Shown: positions 10,925-22,295 of the stretch, piece after piece
Layout of the letters: every line of letters starts with the position of its first letter
Position numbering within the stretch: the stretch's first letter is position 1
Assembly (NCBI RefSeq): GCF_042186555.1
Contig: NC_133326.1
Span: 489,043,081-489,107,080, forward strand
Source: Aquarana catesbeiana
Taxonomy: Eukaryota; Chordata; Amphibia; Anura; Ranidae
DNA: 64,000 nt
Reading direction: 5' to 3'
Position numbers and translations under genes: made by a program
Notes under the pieces: generated by a model
The model's database searches: none
What the model saw: only the letters and a program-made list of their open reading frames with translations
Told to the model about the DNA's origin: nothing

Positions 10925-12506
10925 GTCACTAACATCAAGACTGGGAGAATACATAGATCTCCACCTGCAGCCTTTGGTGAAGAATACGCAGGCTTACCTC
11001 AAAGACACCAAACACACCTTACAATTATTAAAAGAATGTGTAGGGGGTATGGATGTGATTATGGCCACAGGTGATGTGGCTTCCCTTTACACTATTATCG
11101 ATCATGAGGGAGCTATGGACGCCGTAAGATGGGCCCTGGAAAATGGTGAAGGTACTATGGAGATTAATATGCGCAACTTTATCCTAAAATGTCTGGAGTT
11201 TTGCCTGCAACACAATTTTTTCTGGTACAATAACACATTCTATTTACAAGCAAGAGGCATGGCTATGGGCGCTAAATTTGCCCCTAGCATGGCAAATTTG
11301 TATATGGCCAAATGGGAGGCCGAAGGGCTCCTAGGTGAGGGATATGAAAACATCATGTTATACAAGAGGTTCATAGATGACGTTTTGATCATCTGGAAGG
11401 GCGATATGGAATCTCTGATGGAAATGCTGCGATCTATGAATGATAATAATTGCAATATTTCCCTGACCTGGGATGTCAGTAGGTATAGCGTGCACTTTCT
11501 GGATTTGGAGATCAGCAACACTGTAAGAGGTTTTGTAACCAAATCATTCTTTAAGGCATCGCAACTCGTATATCCCCACCACAAGTTGAGATTTTAAACC
11601 ATGGCTGAATAATATTCCCCGTGGGCAATACATGAGAATGCGGAAAAACTGCACAAGGGATGGAGATTTTGAAGCCCAATCCAAAATGCTGAGTGGGATG
11701 TTCAAGGATAAGGGGTATCGAGACACTTTTCTGGAGAAAGAAAGAATCAAAGTGAGGGATTTGAACAGGGATAGTTTACTAACAGAGGGTACCAACAATA
11801 AAAGAAGTAATGAGGATATGGGCACAAGTATAGTGCTCGACTACAATCTACAGAACCGCGACGTGGAAAAAATTATAAAGAAATATTGGAATGTGTTGAA
11901 ACAAGACATTCATCTCAAAGACCATCTGTCAGACACGCCCAGGATTATATATAAGAGGGCGCCGAATTTACGGGACCTACTAGTGCATAATGTGGTGGAA
12001 CCCCCCCCCAAACCCAAAATGTTTTGGGATGTGAAAGGTTTTCATGGGTGTGGGAGGTGCTACAGCTGCATTAGAGTTCGGGGCAATATCAGGAGAGTGG
12101 GAGAATTTTGTAATCCTTGTACCAATCAACTCCACACTATAAAGGATTTTATCTCGTGCGACACTGTGGGGGTCGTCTATGTAATTAAGTGTCCATGCGA
12201 TTTTCTCTATGTTGGCCGTACCATCAGAGCCCTAAAAGATCGGATGGAGGAACACGTTAGAAACATCCGAAAATGCTTTGATAGGCATCAACATCTGTAC
12301 GCTTTAGGGATGTGCACAACCAAAGTACAGCTGGTATGTGTTTTTGGGGCATTGAGGCACCTAAACGTCATTGGAGGGGCTCCAATTATGTTAGGGACAT
12401 CAGCAAGCGTGAATCTTGGTGGATACACCAATTGGGTTCACTAGCACCTGGGGGATTGAACAAAGATTTCGATTTAAAATGTTTTTTAAGCAATTACTAA
12501 TATATT
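10913..12506 (+). pseudogene. PLE-B, 3' half: RT palm, thumb and GIY-YIG endonuclease
   Basis: From 10915 the frame reads GIESLTSRLGEYIDLHLQ, then MATGDVASLYTII with the first catalytic D at about 11070. ARGMAMGAKFAPSMANLYMA follows at about 11250-11310, the catalytic box FIDDVLIIWKG at about 11370-11400, and FLDLEIS at about 11500. A frameshift near 11560-11630 leads to a second frame with RRAPNLRDLLVHN-like linker residues (KRAPNLRDLLVHN), a Cys cluster (CGRCYSC) and VVYVIKCPCDFLYVGRTIRA, the GIY-YIG core. Another shift near 12310 precedes the tail ending FLSNY at 12500. All palm motifs are intact, and only two frameshifts break this part. Confidence 0.85.
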
Positions 12507-12681
12507 TTAACCACTTACCAACCGGCCCATAGCCGAATGACGGCTGCAGGGCGGTTGGATAACTCTGGGTGGACGTACTATGACGTCCTCCCAGAATTCC
12601 CCTCTCGCGCGCCCCCTGGGGCGCGCACCCGAACACATCCGTGACCGCCGGGTCCGGAGGACCCGGCGCATCACGGATCCC

Positions 12682-12749
12682 GGTAAATGGCCGCTGATCG
12701 CGGCCGTTTACCATGTGATCGCGCCGTCAAATGACGGCGCGATCACATG
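12682..12749. repeat. Two adjacent strong hairpins near the left end
   Basis: The first has arms GGTAAATGGCCGC and GCGGCCGTTTACC (one mismatch) at 12682-12712. The second runs 12712-12749, with 18-bp perfect arms starting CATGTGATCGCGCCGTCA around an AA loop. Similar hairpins occur at the same place in the 33379 element (around 33575-33657), so the structure is a family trait rather than chance. Confidence 0.7.
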
Positions 12750-12929
12750 TAAACAGACCGGCGTCATCTGATGACGCTGGTTCCTCTCCTCCCCGCCTGT
12801 GTACCGATCGGTACACAGTGAGCGGGGAGGGGGGTGGAGGGATGTCTGCAGCGCTGTGGGCTGTATGTGTAGTTACACAGCGCTGCACAGAGACATCCAG
12901 GCATCCATCCATCCATGCTCAGCCATCCC

Positions 12930-13800
12930 CACTACACTGCAATGCTGAGCAATACTCTGCAACACCCCCACAATACTCTGCAATACCCCCACAATACTCT
13001 GCAATGCTGTGCAATACTCTGCAACACCCCCACAATACTCTGCAATACCCCCACAATACTCTGCAATGCTGTGCAATACTCTGCAATACCCCCACAATAC
13101 TCTGCAATGCTGTGCAATACTCTGCAACACCCCCACAATACTCTGCAATGCTGTGCAATACTCTGCAATACCCCCACAATACTCTGCAATGCTGTGCAGT
13201 ACTCTGCAATACCCCCACAATACTCTGCAATACCCCCACAATACTCTGCAATACCCCCACAATACTCTGCAATGCTGTGCAATACTCTGCAATGCCCCCA
13301 CAATACTCTGCAATGCCCCCGCCATACTCTGCAATTTCCCCGCAATACTCTGCAATGCCCCCGCCATACTCTGCAATGCCCCCGCCATACTCTGCCATGC
13401 CCCCGCCATACCCTGCCATGCCCCCGCCATACTCTGCCATGCCCCCGCCATACTCTGCCATGCCCCGCCATACCCCGCCATACTCCGCAATACCCCGCCA
13501 TACTCCCCAATACCCCGCCATACCCCGCCATACTCTGCCATACTCTGCCATACCCTGCAATACCCTGCAATACCCCGCCATACTCCGCAATACCCCGCCA
13601 TACTCCGCCATACTCCGCCATACTCTGCCATGCTCTGCAATACCCCGCCATACTCCGCAATACCCCGCCATACCCCGCCATACTCCGCAATACCCCGCCA
13701 TACTCCGCAATACCCCGCCATACCCCGCCATACTCCGCAATACCCCGCCATACCCCGCCATACTCCGCAATACCCCGCCATACCGAGCCATGCTCAGCTG
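12930..13800. repeat. CAATACYCTGC / CCCCGCCATA minisatellite
   Basis: About 870 bp of a tandem repeat. The left half alternates about 21-bp units (CAATACCCCCACAATACTCTG). The right half collapses to a 10-bp unit (CCCCGCCATA, with ACTCCGCAAT variants). It produces long open frames in at least six overlapping readings on both strands, so none is taken as a gene. Confidence 0.9.
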
Positions 13801-13968
13801 TACTCAGCCTCTGTATGTGGCCAGGCTGTGGAAGTCTCACACATGTGGTATCGCCGTACTCAGGAGGAGCAGGGGAATCTATTTTGGGGTGTCATTTTTG
13901 GTATGTACATGTTATGTGGTAGAAATATTGTATAAATGGACAACTTTGTGTTAAAAAAAAAATGCGTT

Positions 13969-14985
13969 TTAACCACTTCCCGCCCACCGGCCGTCATACA
14001 ACGTCCTTGACTTTGTGCGGAGATATCTGAATGATGGTTGCAGCTACAGGCATCATTCAGATATCGGCTTTTTCAGCCGGCGATTCCCTACACCATGAGA
14101 ATGATCATAGCAGCTGTTCCACTGCTTGATCGTTCTTACGGGAGGCGAGAGGGGATGTCCCCCCCTCCCGCGCTTCTACCGACTCACCGCTACGATCGAA
14201 GCCAGGATCGTTTTTTTTTTTTTTTTTTTTTTATTTCAGGCTTCCCAGCCTAGAGGTGAGATGTGGGGTCTTATTGACCCCATATCTCACTGTAAAGAGG
14301 ACCTGTCATGCCATATTCCTATTACAAGGATGTTTATATTCCTTGTAATAGGAATAAAAGTGGTCAAAAATTTTTTTTTTTGGAAAAAAGCATCAAACTA
14401 AAATAAATAAAGTAAAATGAACAATAAAAAAAAAAAAAAAATTTTAAAGCGCCCCTGTCCCTGCGTGCTCGCATGCAGAAGCGAACGCATACGTAAGTCC
14501 CGCCCACATATGAAAACCGTGTTCAAACCACACATGTGAGGTATCGCTGCGATCGGTAGAGCGAGAGTAATAATTTTGGCCCTAGACCTCCTCTGTAACT
14601 CAAAACATGTAACCAGTAAAAAATTTTAAAGCGTCGCCTATGGGGATTTTTGAGTAGCAAAGTTTGGCGCCATTCCACAAGCGCGTGCAATTTTGAAAGG
14701 TGACATGTTGGGTATCTATTTACTCAGTATAACTTCATCTTTCACATTATGCAAAAACATTAGGCTAACTTTACTGTTTTGGTTTTTGTAAAGCACAAAA
14801 CAGTTTTTTTCTCAAAAAAAACGCGTTAAAAAAATTGCTGCGCAAATACCGTGCGAGATAAAAAGTTGCAACGACCGCCATTGTATTCTCTAGGGTCTTT
14901 GCTAAAAAAACATATATAATGTTTTGGGGTTGTATGTAATTTTCTAGCAAATAAATGATGATTTTTACATGTAGGAGAGAAATGT
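13969..14985. repeat. Internal segment related to the 1.2-kb TTAA family
   Basis: It begins TTAACCACTTCCCGCCC and carries the same ordered landmarks as 1713-2927: AGCGCCCCTGTCCCTGCG, CACATGTGAGGTATCGC, CTAGACCTCCTCTGTAACTC, then TTTCTAGCAAATAAA. No second TTAA end is evident near 14985, so this is either a truncated insertion or a family relative of mixed origin. Confidence 0.6.
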
Positions 14986-16033
14986 CAGAATTGGCCTGGG
15001 AGCTACAGAACGCCTGAAGGTGCTCCCCTGCATGTTGGGCCTCTGTATGTGGCCACGCTGTGTAAAAGTCTCACACATGTGGTATCGCCGTACTCGGGAG
15101 TAATAGCAGAATGTGTTTTGGGGTGTAATTTGTGGTATGCATATGTGGTGTGTGAGAAATAACCTGCTAATATGACAATTTTGTGGGAAAAAAAAAAGTA
15201 AAAAAAAAACCTTGATTTTGCAAAGAATTGTGGGAAAAAATGACAACTTCAAAAATCTCACCATGCATTTTTCTAAATACCTTGGAATGTCTTCTTTCCA
15301 AAAAGGTATCATTTGAGGGGTATTTGTACTTTTCTGGAATGTTAGGGTCTCAAGAAATTAGATAGGCCGTCAGTACTTCAGGTGTGATCAATTTTCAGAT
15401 ATTCGCACCATAGCTTTTGGACTCTATAACTTTCACAAAGACCAAATAATATCCACCGATTTGGGTTAATTTTACCAAAGATATGTAGCGGTATAAATTT
15501 TGGCCAAAATATATGAAGAAAAATTACTAATTTGCAAAATATTATAACAGAAATGAAGAAAAATGCATTTTTTTACAGATTTTTCGGTCTTTTTTCTTTT
15601 ACGGCGCAAAAAATAAAGAACCCAGCGGTGATTAAATACCACCAAAAGAAAGCTCCATTTGTGTGAAAAAAAGGACAAAAATTTCATATAGATACAGTGT
15701 TGCATGGCTGAGTAATTGTCATTCAAAATGTGAGAGCACCAAAAGCTGAAAATTGGTCTGGTTAGGAAGGGGGTTTAAGTGCCCAGTTGTCAAGTGGTTA
15801 AGCAACGTTTGACCCTGCGTTTATTTGACTGTAAAAAAACACAAATTCTCTTTTTCTCTGCAATGGGATCAAACAGATTGAAGAGTACACATATATACAT
15901 AAGCTCCTATCACTGTATCCTAGTTTACGGTTCTAATATTATATATATTTTTTTAATTATATAAAAAAAATTTTTTTTTTTTAACATTTTATTTTTATTA
16001 TAAAATAACATTGCATTTCACACATATATATTT

Positions 16034-16460
16034 TAAATTTAATTCAAATGTTTGTAGGATACAGCTTGTAATGGTATCTCTATGAAAGTTAGTGCCTCTA
16101 TAGAATTTTATATATATGTGTGCGTACCTATATACACGCATGTACACATGCGTTTTATATATATTTTAAATTTTATTCAAGTTTTATTTAAATGCTTGTA
16201 GGACACAGCTTGTATTGGTATCTCTATGAAATTTAGTGCCTCTATAGAATTTTATATATATATGTGTGCGTACCTATATACACACAGGTATACATGCGTT
16301 TTATATATATTTTTCATATATATTTTAAATTTTATTCAAATGCTTGTAGGACACAGCTTGTAGTGGTATCTCTATGAAATTTAGTGCCTCTATAGAATTT
16401 TATATATATGTGTGCGTACCCATACACACGCATGTATACATGCGTTTTATACGTATTTTA
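16034..16460. repeat. Three tandem units of ~135-160 bp
   Basis: Each unit holds AATGCTTGTAGGACACAGCT, then GGTATCTCTATGAAA, then TAGTGCCTCTATAGAATTTT, and ends in an ATGCGTTTTATA block with CA/TA-rich DNA between. Units start near 16034, 16167 and 16326. The third is the most like the second. Confidence 0.85.
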
Positions 16461-17036
16461 ATCTCTTTTTTGGATCTAATGTTACCTTCAATTTTTTATG
16501 TCATATTCATCTCTTATGTATTTTGGGGGTGCATATAGGTCTTTGTACTTGGGGATGTTCCCATTTTGTAACAGATTGTGAGGATGTTGATTTTAAATAT
16601 ATCCATAGTACACACTATTAAGTGACACTACATATAATCAACATGATATTAGGGATACGCTTAGATGTTATCCATTACACATGAGATTTGATTGTGGATA
16701 TTTACTGTTTGATTGCCTTGTCATAGGTCATATAGTAGCACTGGTATATTTTGTATGTTTGGGATAGTATGTGCTGAACATCGCTCTTCGTCCTGCACAA
16801 ACATCACATTGGCTGTTGATATATTTCTATATATGTGGATATTTCCTTTGGGCTCTGAGTTGGACTCTATTAACTCGTTCCCCATATACACAGCTATAAA
16901 TCCTAGTTTCGCAGATGCTTGTTGCTTTCTGTGGCGTCGTTCAATACACTGAGCAATAACACATGTAGCCTGGCACTAGAGTGTCTGCAAATCCACAGCA
17001 AAATGGTCGCGATGACTATATTTAGGCTGCAGAGCG

Positions 17037-17110
17037 TCCGTCCAATCACATCCCCCGATGAAGACACGTGACCCTGTGTCGAACACGCGTAGGGGAGGGG
17101 CCAGGACGGA
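17037..17110 (+). ncRNA. Hammerhead-like ribozyme motif in the PLE-B 3' region
   Basis: The core box is CCGATGA (17055-17061; U4 replaced by C). Stem II is GACAC/GTGTC around an 8-nt loop, then GAA (17081-17083), an extra C, and ACGCGT as a short stem III, with predicted cleavage after A17091. Stem I is well supported. CCCC (17051-17054) pairs with GGGG (17092-17095), and further out TCCGTCC (17037-17043) pairs with GGACGGA (17104-17110). This is the type I layout reported for PLE hammerheads. Core changes suggest it is inactive. Confidence 0.55.
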
Positions 17111-17921
17111 GCACGGAGCCTTTCACTCCACTGAGATGCGATGCACAGCTTATCCCTCCTGACAGGCAAACTTTGAGGCAAACTTTGGAGACTGTTATCA
17201 GATTGGTGCACTCACGCACCTTGCAAATGTGAGTACCCTAATGTGGGGAGCTTTTATTCCAATAAACATTTATAAACAATATCACACTATCCAGTTTTTC
17301 TTTTCCTTTATTCCTAACTGTGGAGCTGCTGCTGAATACTGTGTATCTGGATTCCATCACTGAGCCGTGGGATGGCTCATAAGCGTATTTAGATTCAGTC
17401 TCACAGCTGAGTCGCACGCTCTGAGGTGAGCGGCTGTCCCCGGGGGGGTCCCTGGATGGCACTTGAGCATGGAATTCTGAGCACTAAGCACTAAGATTAA
17501 TGCACGCACATTGGATTTTTTATGAACTGTTTTTATGAACTTTATGTGCATTTCTTTCATAAATTGGACTTTAATAACCACTTATCACTTCTTGGATCTG
17601 ATATTCACACTCATTGTGTGGCACTTGGCTCTTTATTTTTTACACGGTAAATTTCAGATTATATATATAAATTTTCATTCATTATATATACAGTTAGTAG
17701 TTTAATCATCGCTACTCTTATTCTAATGGTATACATCTAGTATATTATTTACACATTGTACCTTATAATCACTTAAAAATTGTTTTTTTTTTTTTTCATA
17801 CATATATCCTTTGTGCCTTGCTGTGGCTGGATAAGCCGCTTATGCGGTATTTTCAGTATACCTCATATGCATTAATGATCTCCAGATTGACATTTTCACC
17901 TTAGCGCAACGTATCTTTTGT

Positions 17922-18220
17922 ATACAGCTGTTACCAATAGCCAGACAGGCGACTGGACGACTGATCATCGTATCTGTGTACGATGGAGTTTACACTCCAT
18001 AGCTGTAGGGTCCTGTGAAGTTTTTTAAGTGCCTCACTTCCCTCATTGTGTTTGGCTCACCCTTCTGGGGAGTTTCTGTGCATTGTGCTGGCTGTGGGAC
18101 TGCTGATCATCAAGCTGCCAGCCTTATGATACCTCAGTGGCAATAACCATCTGTGCAAATTTGTAAGTAAAGACCATGCAATCTTTACTAACTACATATG
18201 CAGTAACATAAAAAACAAGA

Positions 18221-18282
<62 letters not shown>

Positions 18283-18782
18283 TCTTGTTTTTTAGTTTTT
18301 TATGTTACTATGATATTAATATTATATATTTACATGTAGAATCTATTACCCATACGACTTCAAAACTTCTGAAGAAGGACCTACAATGGTCTGGAACATA
18401 TAAGATGTCCATGCCTGTGTGCGCTTAGGCTAGCCAGTTAGCCAGTTTTTTTAAAGCCTTCCTTACTAGATCAAAGTCAAAATAAAAATTTTGGCTATGC
18501 ATGTACTTACTTTCATTAACATACTATACTGTTATATGCAGTCTTTTCCATGGGTTGTATGGCTGTATGGGTTGTGGATGCTGTCAGCCAACACGTGCTA
18601 ATTCATCAATTTGCAAGTCAGTTCTTTGTAATATTCTGCACTTTAGTACTGAGTTCTACCTTTCTAACCTTCTTTATTTTCATAATGCAATTTACAGGTT
18701 GCCAGCCCCATGTTCTCAGCAGGATCTCTGAGGTCAAAGTATAAAGTACACTTGTGGGATCATCTTCAGCTTCCAGTCTAGA
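17922..18782. repeat. Right copy of the ~0.8-kb direct repeat
   Basis: This is nearly the same sequence as 3749-4537, with the same start and end points. The copy is longer because an (AT)n tract at about 18225-18279 has grown between two inverted arms of a TTGTTTTTTATGTTAC segment. It closes the PLE-B block on the right. Confidence 0.75.
18225..18279. repeat. (AT)n microsatellite
   Basis: About 27 AT units lie in the loop of a hairpin whose arms are GTAACATAAAAAACAAGAAA and its complement. Confidence 0.9.
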
Positions 18783-19744
18783 ATCGTCTCTCCCCCCACT
18801 CAATGGCAGCTGTGCATTAATAAAGATTGGAAATATCACAAGAAGTTTCCAGTCATAAAGAGAGGTTCTGAGAATATACAGCCTTCTGATCAATATGCGG
18901 CTGTCCTGTCTGTAATGTGTAAAGTGTGCTCTAATGGAGAAGACAGGGAACACCCTCCTCATTATGTTATCAAGCTAAAGTATTCTTTTTTTGTGCTAAA
19001 GAAAATACTGCTACACTGAATCTGTTAAGACGTTTTGCAAGAAATATCTGAGTTAAAATATATCTAAAGCCCAAACTTTCTTTGTTTGTTTTGGACAAAG
19101 TGGGGAACCCTTACTCATTTGGAAAATTAGGAAATTTCCCCTAACGTCCTGGACACAAAACTGGAAGTAAATTGAAATCTCTCTAAAACAAAGGGAAAGC
19201 CTCTATTAAGCAGTTGTCACTGAAACTATTAATGTCCTCACCTCCTGTTCAAAGACAACTGAAACATTTTCAACCAATTTTTGTCTCTGTAACAATGATC
19301 ATCAGTGCAAAGAGAAAGGGTGTGTCTCTCCAAATGGACATAAAATCCTTACATGATCTTTCTCTACTCTATCCAAAAATAAAAAATAATTGTGTTATAT
19401 AGTTATAGTCTCTCTATACTAGCAAGACATTAAGGCTGCACTAAGCATCATGTCTACTGGCTATTTGGCTATAGGCTTTCCAGTTTAAGCGTCTATAGCT
19501 GCTGAGGTCAGTCTTCATGATGACTGATGCAGGTTCAGGCAATAGTGCTAGACTTTTCTGGGAGTTATGGCAATCCAAAATATATTTCATGGGCTTCATC
19601 AGCCATTTCTGATTGTCCTGCTTCTCTTAGGAATATGAATACATTATTACTATAAGGTAAAGTCTAGAGGCTTGGAAAAATCAGTTTGTAAATGGATAAA
19701 AAAGGTCTAAAGGACTGTATTCAGAGAGAAGTGGTTAATGATTC
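18783..19744. other. No gene recognised
   Basis: Short open frames only. Some phrases (TTTCCCCT..CTTCCTG-like) recur around 27.3, 30.1 and 31.5 kb, suggesting decayed repeat material. No motif supports a gene. Confidence 0.4.
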
Positions 19745-20180
19745 TAAGAGCCCTTTCACACCGGGCCGCCCATAGCGTCGGCGGTAAAACGCCGCTATTT
19801 TTAGCGGCATTTTACCGTCGGGTTAGCGGCGCATTTCGGCCGCCAGCGGGGCGCTTTTACCCCCCTCTAGCGGCCGAGAAAGGGTTAAAACCGCCCGCAA
19901 TGCGCCGCAATAGCGGCGTTTTGCTGGCGGTATCCCAGCGCTGCCCCATTGATTTCAATGGGGAGCAGCGGTGGAGGAGCGGTAAACACACCGCTCCTTC
20001 ACTGCTCGAAAGAAGCTGCTGGCAGGACTTTTTTCCCGTCCTGCCAGCGCAGCGCTCCGGTGTGAAAGCCCTCGGGCTTTCACACTGGAGACAATGCTGC
20101 AGCTGTTTGAGGGCGGATTGCAGGCGCTATTTTTAACGCTATAGCGCCTGCAAAATGACCTCGGTGTGAAAGGGGTCTTA
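19745..20180. mobile_element. MITE with TTCACAC-type terminal inverted repeats
   Basis: The left end TAAGAGCCCTTTCACACCGG and the right end, whose complement is TAAGACCCCTTTCACACCGA, form about 20-bp inverted repeats. The interior is GC-rich and symmetrical (AGCGGCATTTTACCG, CGCTATTTTTAACGC). Related elements lie at 41288-41889. The superfamily is not resolved. Confidence 0.75.
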
Positions 20181-20206
20181 CTCTGAATGGTCTGAGGTTG
20201 TTGGTG

Positions 20207-20680
20207 TAGTACTCCAAGGTTCATTGTTGGGACCCTTACTTTCTAATATCTTTATAAATGATATAGGTCTGGGATTAAAAGTACCATTTCAGTCTTTGCA
20301 GATGACACCAAGCTATACAATGGAATAACATCCTTACACGATGTCTCTAAATTACAAGTCGGCCTCAATGCACTGTTTAATTAGGCAGCTGTGTGAAAAA
20401 TGAGGTTTAATGTTAATAAATGTAAAGTTATGCACTTGGGGGCCAAAAACATGCATGTATCACACAGTACATACTAGTAGGAGAACAGCTGGGGAGTAAA
20501 TGGTGGAGAAGGTTCTGGATGTTTTGGTGGATTATAGGTTTAATAATGGCATGCAATGCCAAGCAGCAATTTCCAAAGTGAGCAAAATCCTTTCTTCTAT
20601 TAGGAGAGGTATGGACTGCAGAGAGAGAGATATCATGTTGGAACCAATGACAGAATACATGGAAGGTGGAGGCTTCTTAA
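20207..20680 (+). pseudogene. CR1-like LINE reverse transcriptase fragment
   Basis: Across several frames it reads QGSLLGPLLSNIFINDIG, then FADDTKLYNG (the catalytic ADD box), then FNVNKCKVMHLG. It closes with an RQIS/IQ-like helix ending near 20640. The order and wording are those of CR1/L2-type non-LTR retrotransposon RTs. It is cut on the right by a TTAA element at 20689. A MITE lies directly upstream. Confidence 0.75.
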
Positions 20681-20688
20681 GAATCAAT

Positions 20689-21767
20689 TCAACCCCTTCC
20701 CGCCGAGCGTACGCAGATGTGCGTTCTCGGCTTTCAGGGGTTATACCGGGATGATGCCCACAGCTGCAGGCATCATCCCGGTACTGTTTTTTTAGACCCG
20801 GCGATCGGCTTTCCAGGTATAACAACCGATGCGGCTAAAAGCTACTTGGCTGTTATACCAGAGGAGCGGGAGAGGACGTCCCCCCCTGCGCCGCCTCCCG
20901 CTGCTCTTACTGGGCCTCCCGATCCACCGGGAGGCCCGATCACCAATCTGCCGCCTCCGGCGGCTAGTGGCAGTCTGGAACGAAGCCATAAGCGTCTTAG
21001 TTCCAGCCTCCTAATAGTAAACACGGAAGTGACGTCATGACGTCACTTCCCGTTTACTCAGCTGCCAATGGCGCCGGTTTTAAAATAATATACAGTATTC
21101 AGAATCGCCAAAAATGGTGATCTGAATACTTTGAAGTGCAAAGGAGGGATCGGGGGTAAATAAAGAGTACCTGTCACCACCTATTACTGTCATAAGGGAT
21201 GTTTACATTCCATATGACAGCAGTAAAAGTGATCAAAAATTTTCTTTTTTTTTTTTTTTAAACACAATTTATAAATATAAAAATAAATAAGAAAAAATAC
21301 AAATTTTTAAAGCTCCCCCATCCCCGCAAGCTCGCGCAGCAAAGAAAACGCATACGGAAGTCATGCCCGCATATGTAAACAGTGTTCAAATCACACATGT
21401 GAGGTATCACCGAGATCGTCAGAGTGAGAGCAATAATTCTAGCACTAGACCTCCTCTGTAGCTCTAACCTGGTAACCGTAAAAAAAAATTAAAGCGTCGC
21501 CTATGGAGACTTTTAGGTACCGTAGTTTGTCGCCATTCCACGAGTGCGGGCAATTATAAAGCATGACATTTTTGGTATCTATTTACTCGGCGTAACATCA
21601 TCTATCACATTATACAAAAAAAATTGGGCTAACTTTACTGTTTGTTTTTTAATTCATGAAAGCGCCCCTTTTCCCAAAAAGTTGCGTTTAAAATACCGCT
21701 GCACAAATACCGCGTGAGATAAAATATTGCAACAATCACCATTTTATTCGATTCATTAGATTCTCTG

Positions 21768-21825
<58 letters not shown>

Positions 21826-21917
21826 TTGGGGGCTCTAAGTAATTTTCTAGCAAAAAATACGGATTTTAACTTGTAAACACCAAATGTCAAAAATAGGCTT
21901 AGTCATGAAAGGGTTAA
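20689..21917. mobile_element. TTAA-flanked non-autonomous DNA element, copy 3
   Basis: It starts TCAACCCCTTCCCGCCG (TTAA with one change) and ends CATGAAAGGGTTAA. It has the same landmarks as copies 1 and 2. At 21030-21045 it keeps two overlapping TGACGTCA palindromes. An (AT)n tract has expanded at 21771-21819, inside a site that is AAATATATATAATG in the other copies. Confidence 0.85.
21771..21819. repeat. (AT)n microsatellite inside copy 3
   Basis: About 24 AT units, at the place where copies 1 and 2 hold only ATATATATAA. It therefore expanded after insertion of this copy. Confidence 0.9.
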
Positions 21918-22195
21918 CCAGGCTTCAAAGTTGAAGGGAAGGACCTCCAAGGTGATATTCTCTGAAATATTGCCTGTGCCATGCACAGCACAGAAAAGAC
22001 TGAGGGAGATTAGAGAAATGAATGAATGGCTAAAGACCTGGTGTAAGATGGAAGGATTTGGGTTACTAGAGCATCGGGCTGACTTTTCATTGGGGTACAA
22101 CCTATATGCTAAATATGGTTTGCACCTAAATGGAAGGGGGTCTGCTGTGCTGGGGGAGAAGTTTTTCAGAAGGCTGGAGGGTTTTTTAAACTAGG
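21918..22195 (+). pseudogene. SGNH-type esterase C-terminus, CR1 ORF1 remnant
   Basis: The open frame 21931-22194 reads GRTSKVIFSEILPVP, then EIREMNEWLKTWCKMEGFGL, then YGLHLNGRGSAVLGEKF and a stop. SSILPV, NxWL..WC and (D)GLHL.xRG.xxLG are the late blocks of SGNH/GDSL esterases, which are known as an ORF1 domain of CR1-type LINEs. The catalytic Asp of DGLHL is Tyr here, while the His is kept. Only the last 90 residues remain. It lies next to a CR1 RT fragment but in the wrong order for one copy, so two fragments are likely. Confidence 0.6.
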
Positions 22196-22211
22196 ATTGT
22201 GGCAGACAAGC

Positions 22212-22286
22212 ATTTCCATACTACAGGCATACATTGGTCATATAAATATGGTCCATATGAACCATGTAGGCCTGTAGTATGGAAAT
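22212..22286. repeat. 17-bp perfect hairpin
   Basis: The arms are ATTTCCATACTACAGGC at 22212-22228 and its exact complement at 22270-22286, with a 41-nt loop. It follows the esterase stop by 17 nt and could be the 3' end of the LINE or a small fold-back element. Confidence 0.7.
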
Positions 22287-22295
22287 TAGTGATGG

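Larger units (their letters stand above)
12507..15801. mobile_element. 3.3-kb piggyBac-like non-autonomous element
   Basis: Both ends carry TTAA. The left end is TTAACCACTTACCAACC and the right end GTTGTCAAGTGGTTAA. The left end resembles that of the piggyBac element at 33379-38216 (CATAGCCGAATGACGGCTGC), and the right end resembles its right end (TTTAAGTGCCCAG...CAAGTGG). It lies 6 bp after the PLE-B stop, with PLE-type UTR resuming at 15802. Contents are paired hairpins at 12682-12749, a minisatellite at 12930-13800, a segment like the 1.2-kb TTAA family from 13969, and 3' sequence like 37.0-38.2 kb. No transposase was found. Confidence 0.8.
15802..17921 (+). mobile_element. PLE-B 3' untranslated region
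   Basis: This non-coding stretch follows PLE-B once the 12507-15801 insertion is removed. It contains three tandem units at 16034-16460, a hammerhead-like motif at 17037-17110, and AATAAA sites near 17265. It is assigned to PLE-B by position and by the hammerhead, which marks PLE terminal regions. No protein is encoded. Confidence 0.55.

Noticed and set aside
12731..13954. Open frames of 290-407 codons on both strands
   Set aside because: They lie on a tandem repeat that lacks stop codons in nearly every frame; proteins are pure repeats and the opposite strand is equally open.
16028..16460. CRISPR-like array
   Set aside because: Three direct units of ~150 bp in AT-rich eukaryotic DNA without short repeats and spacers.
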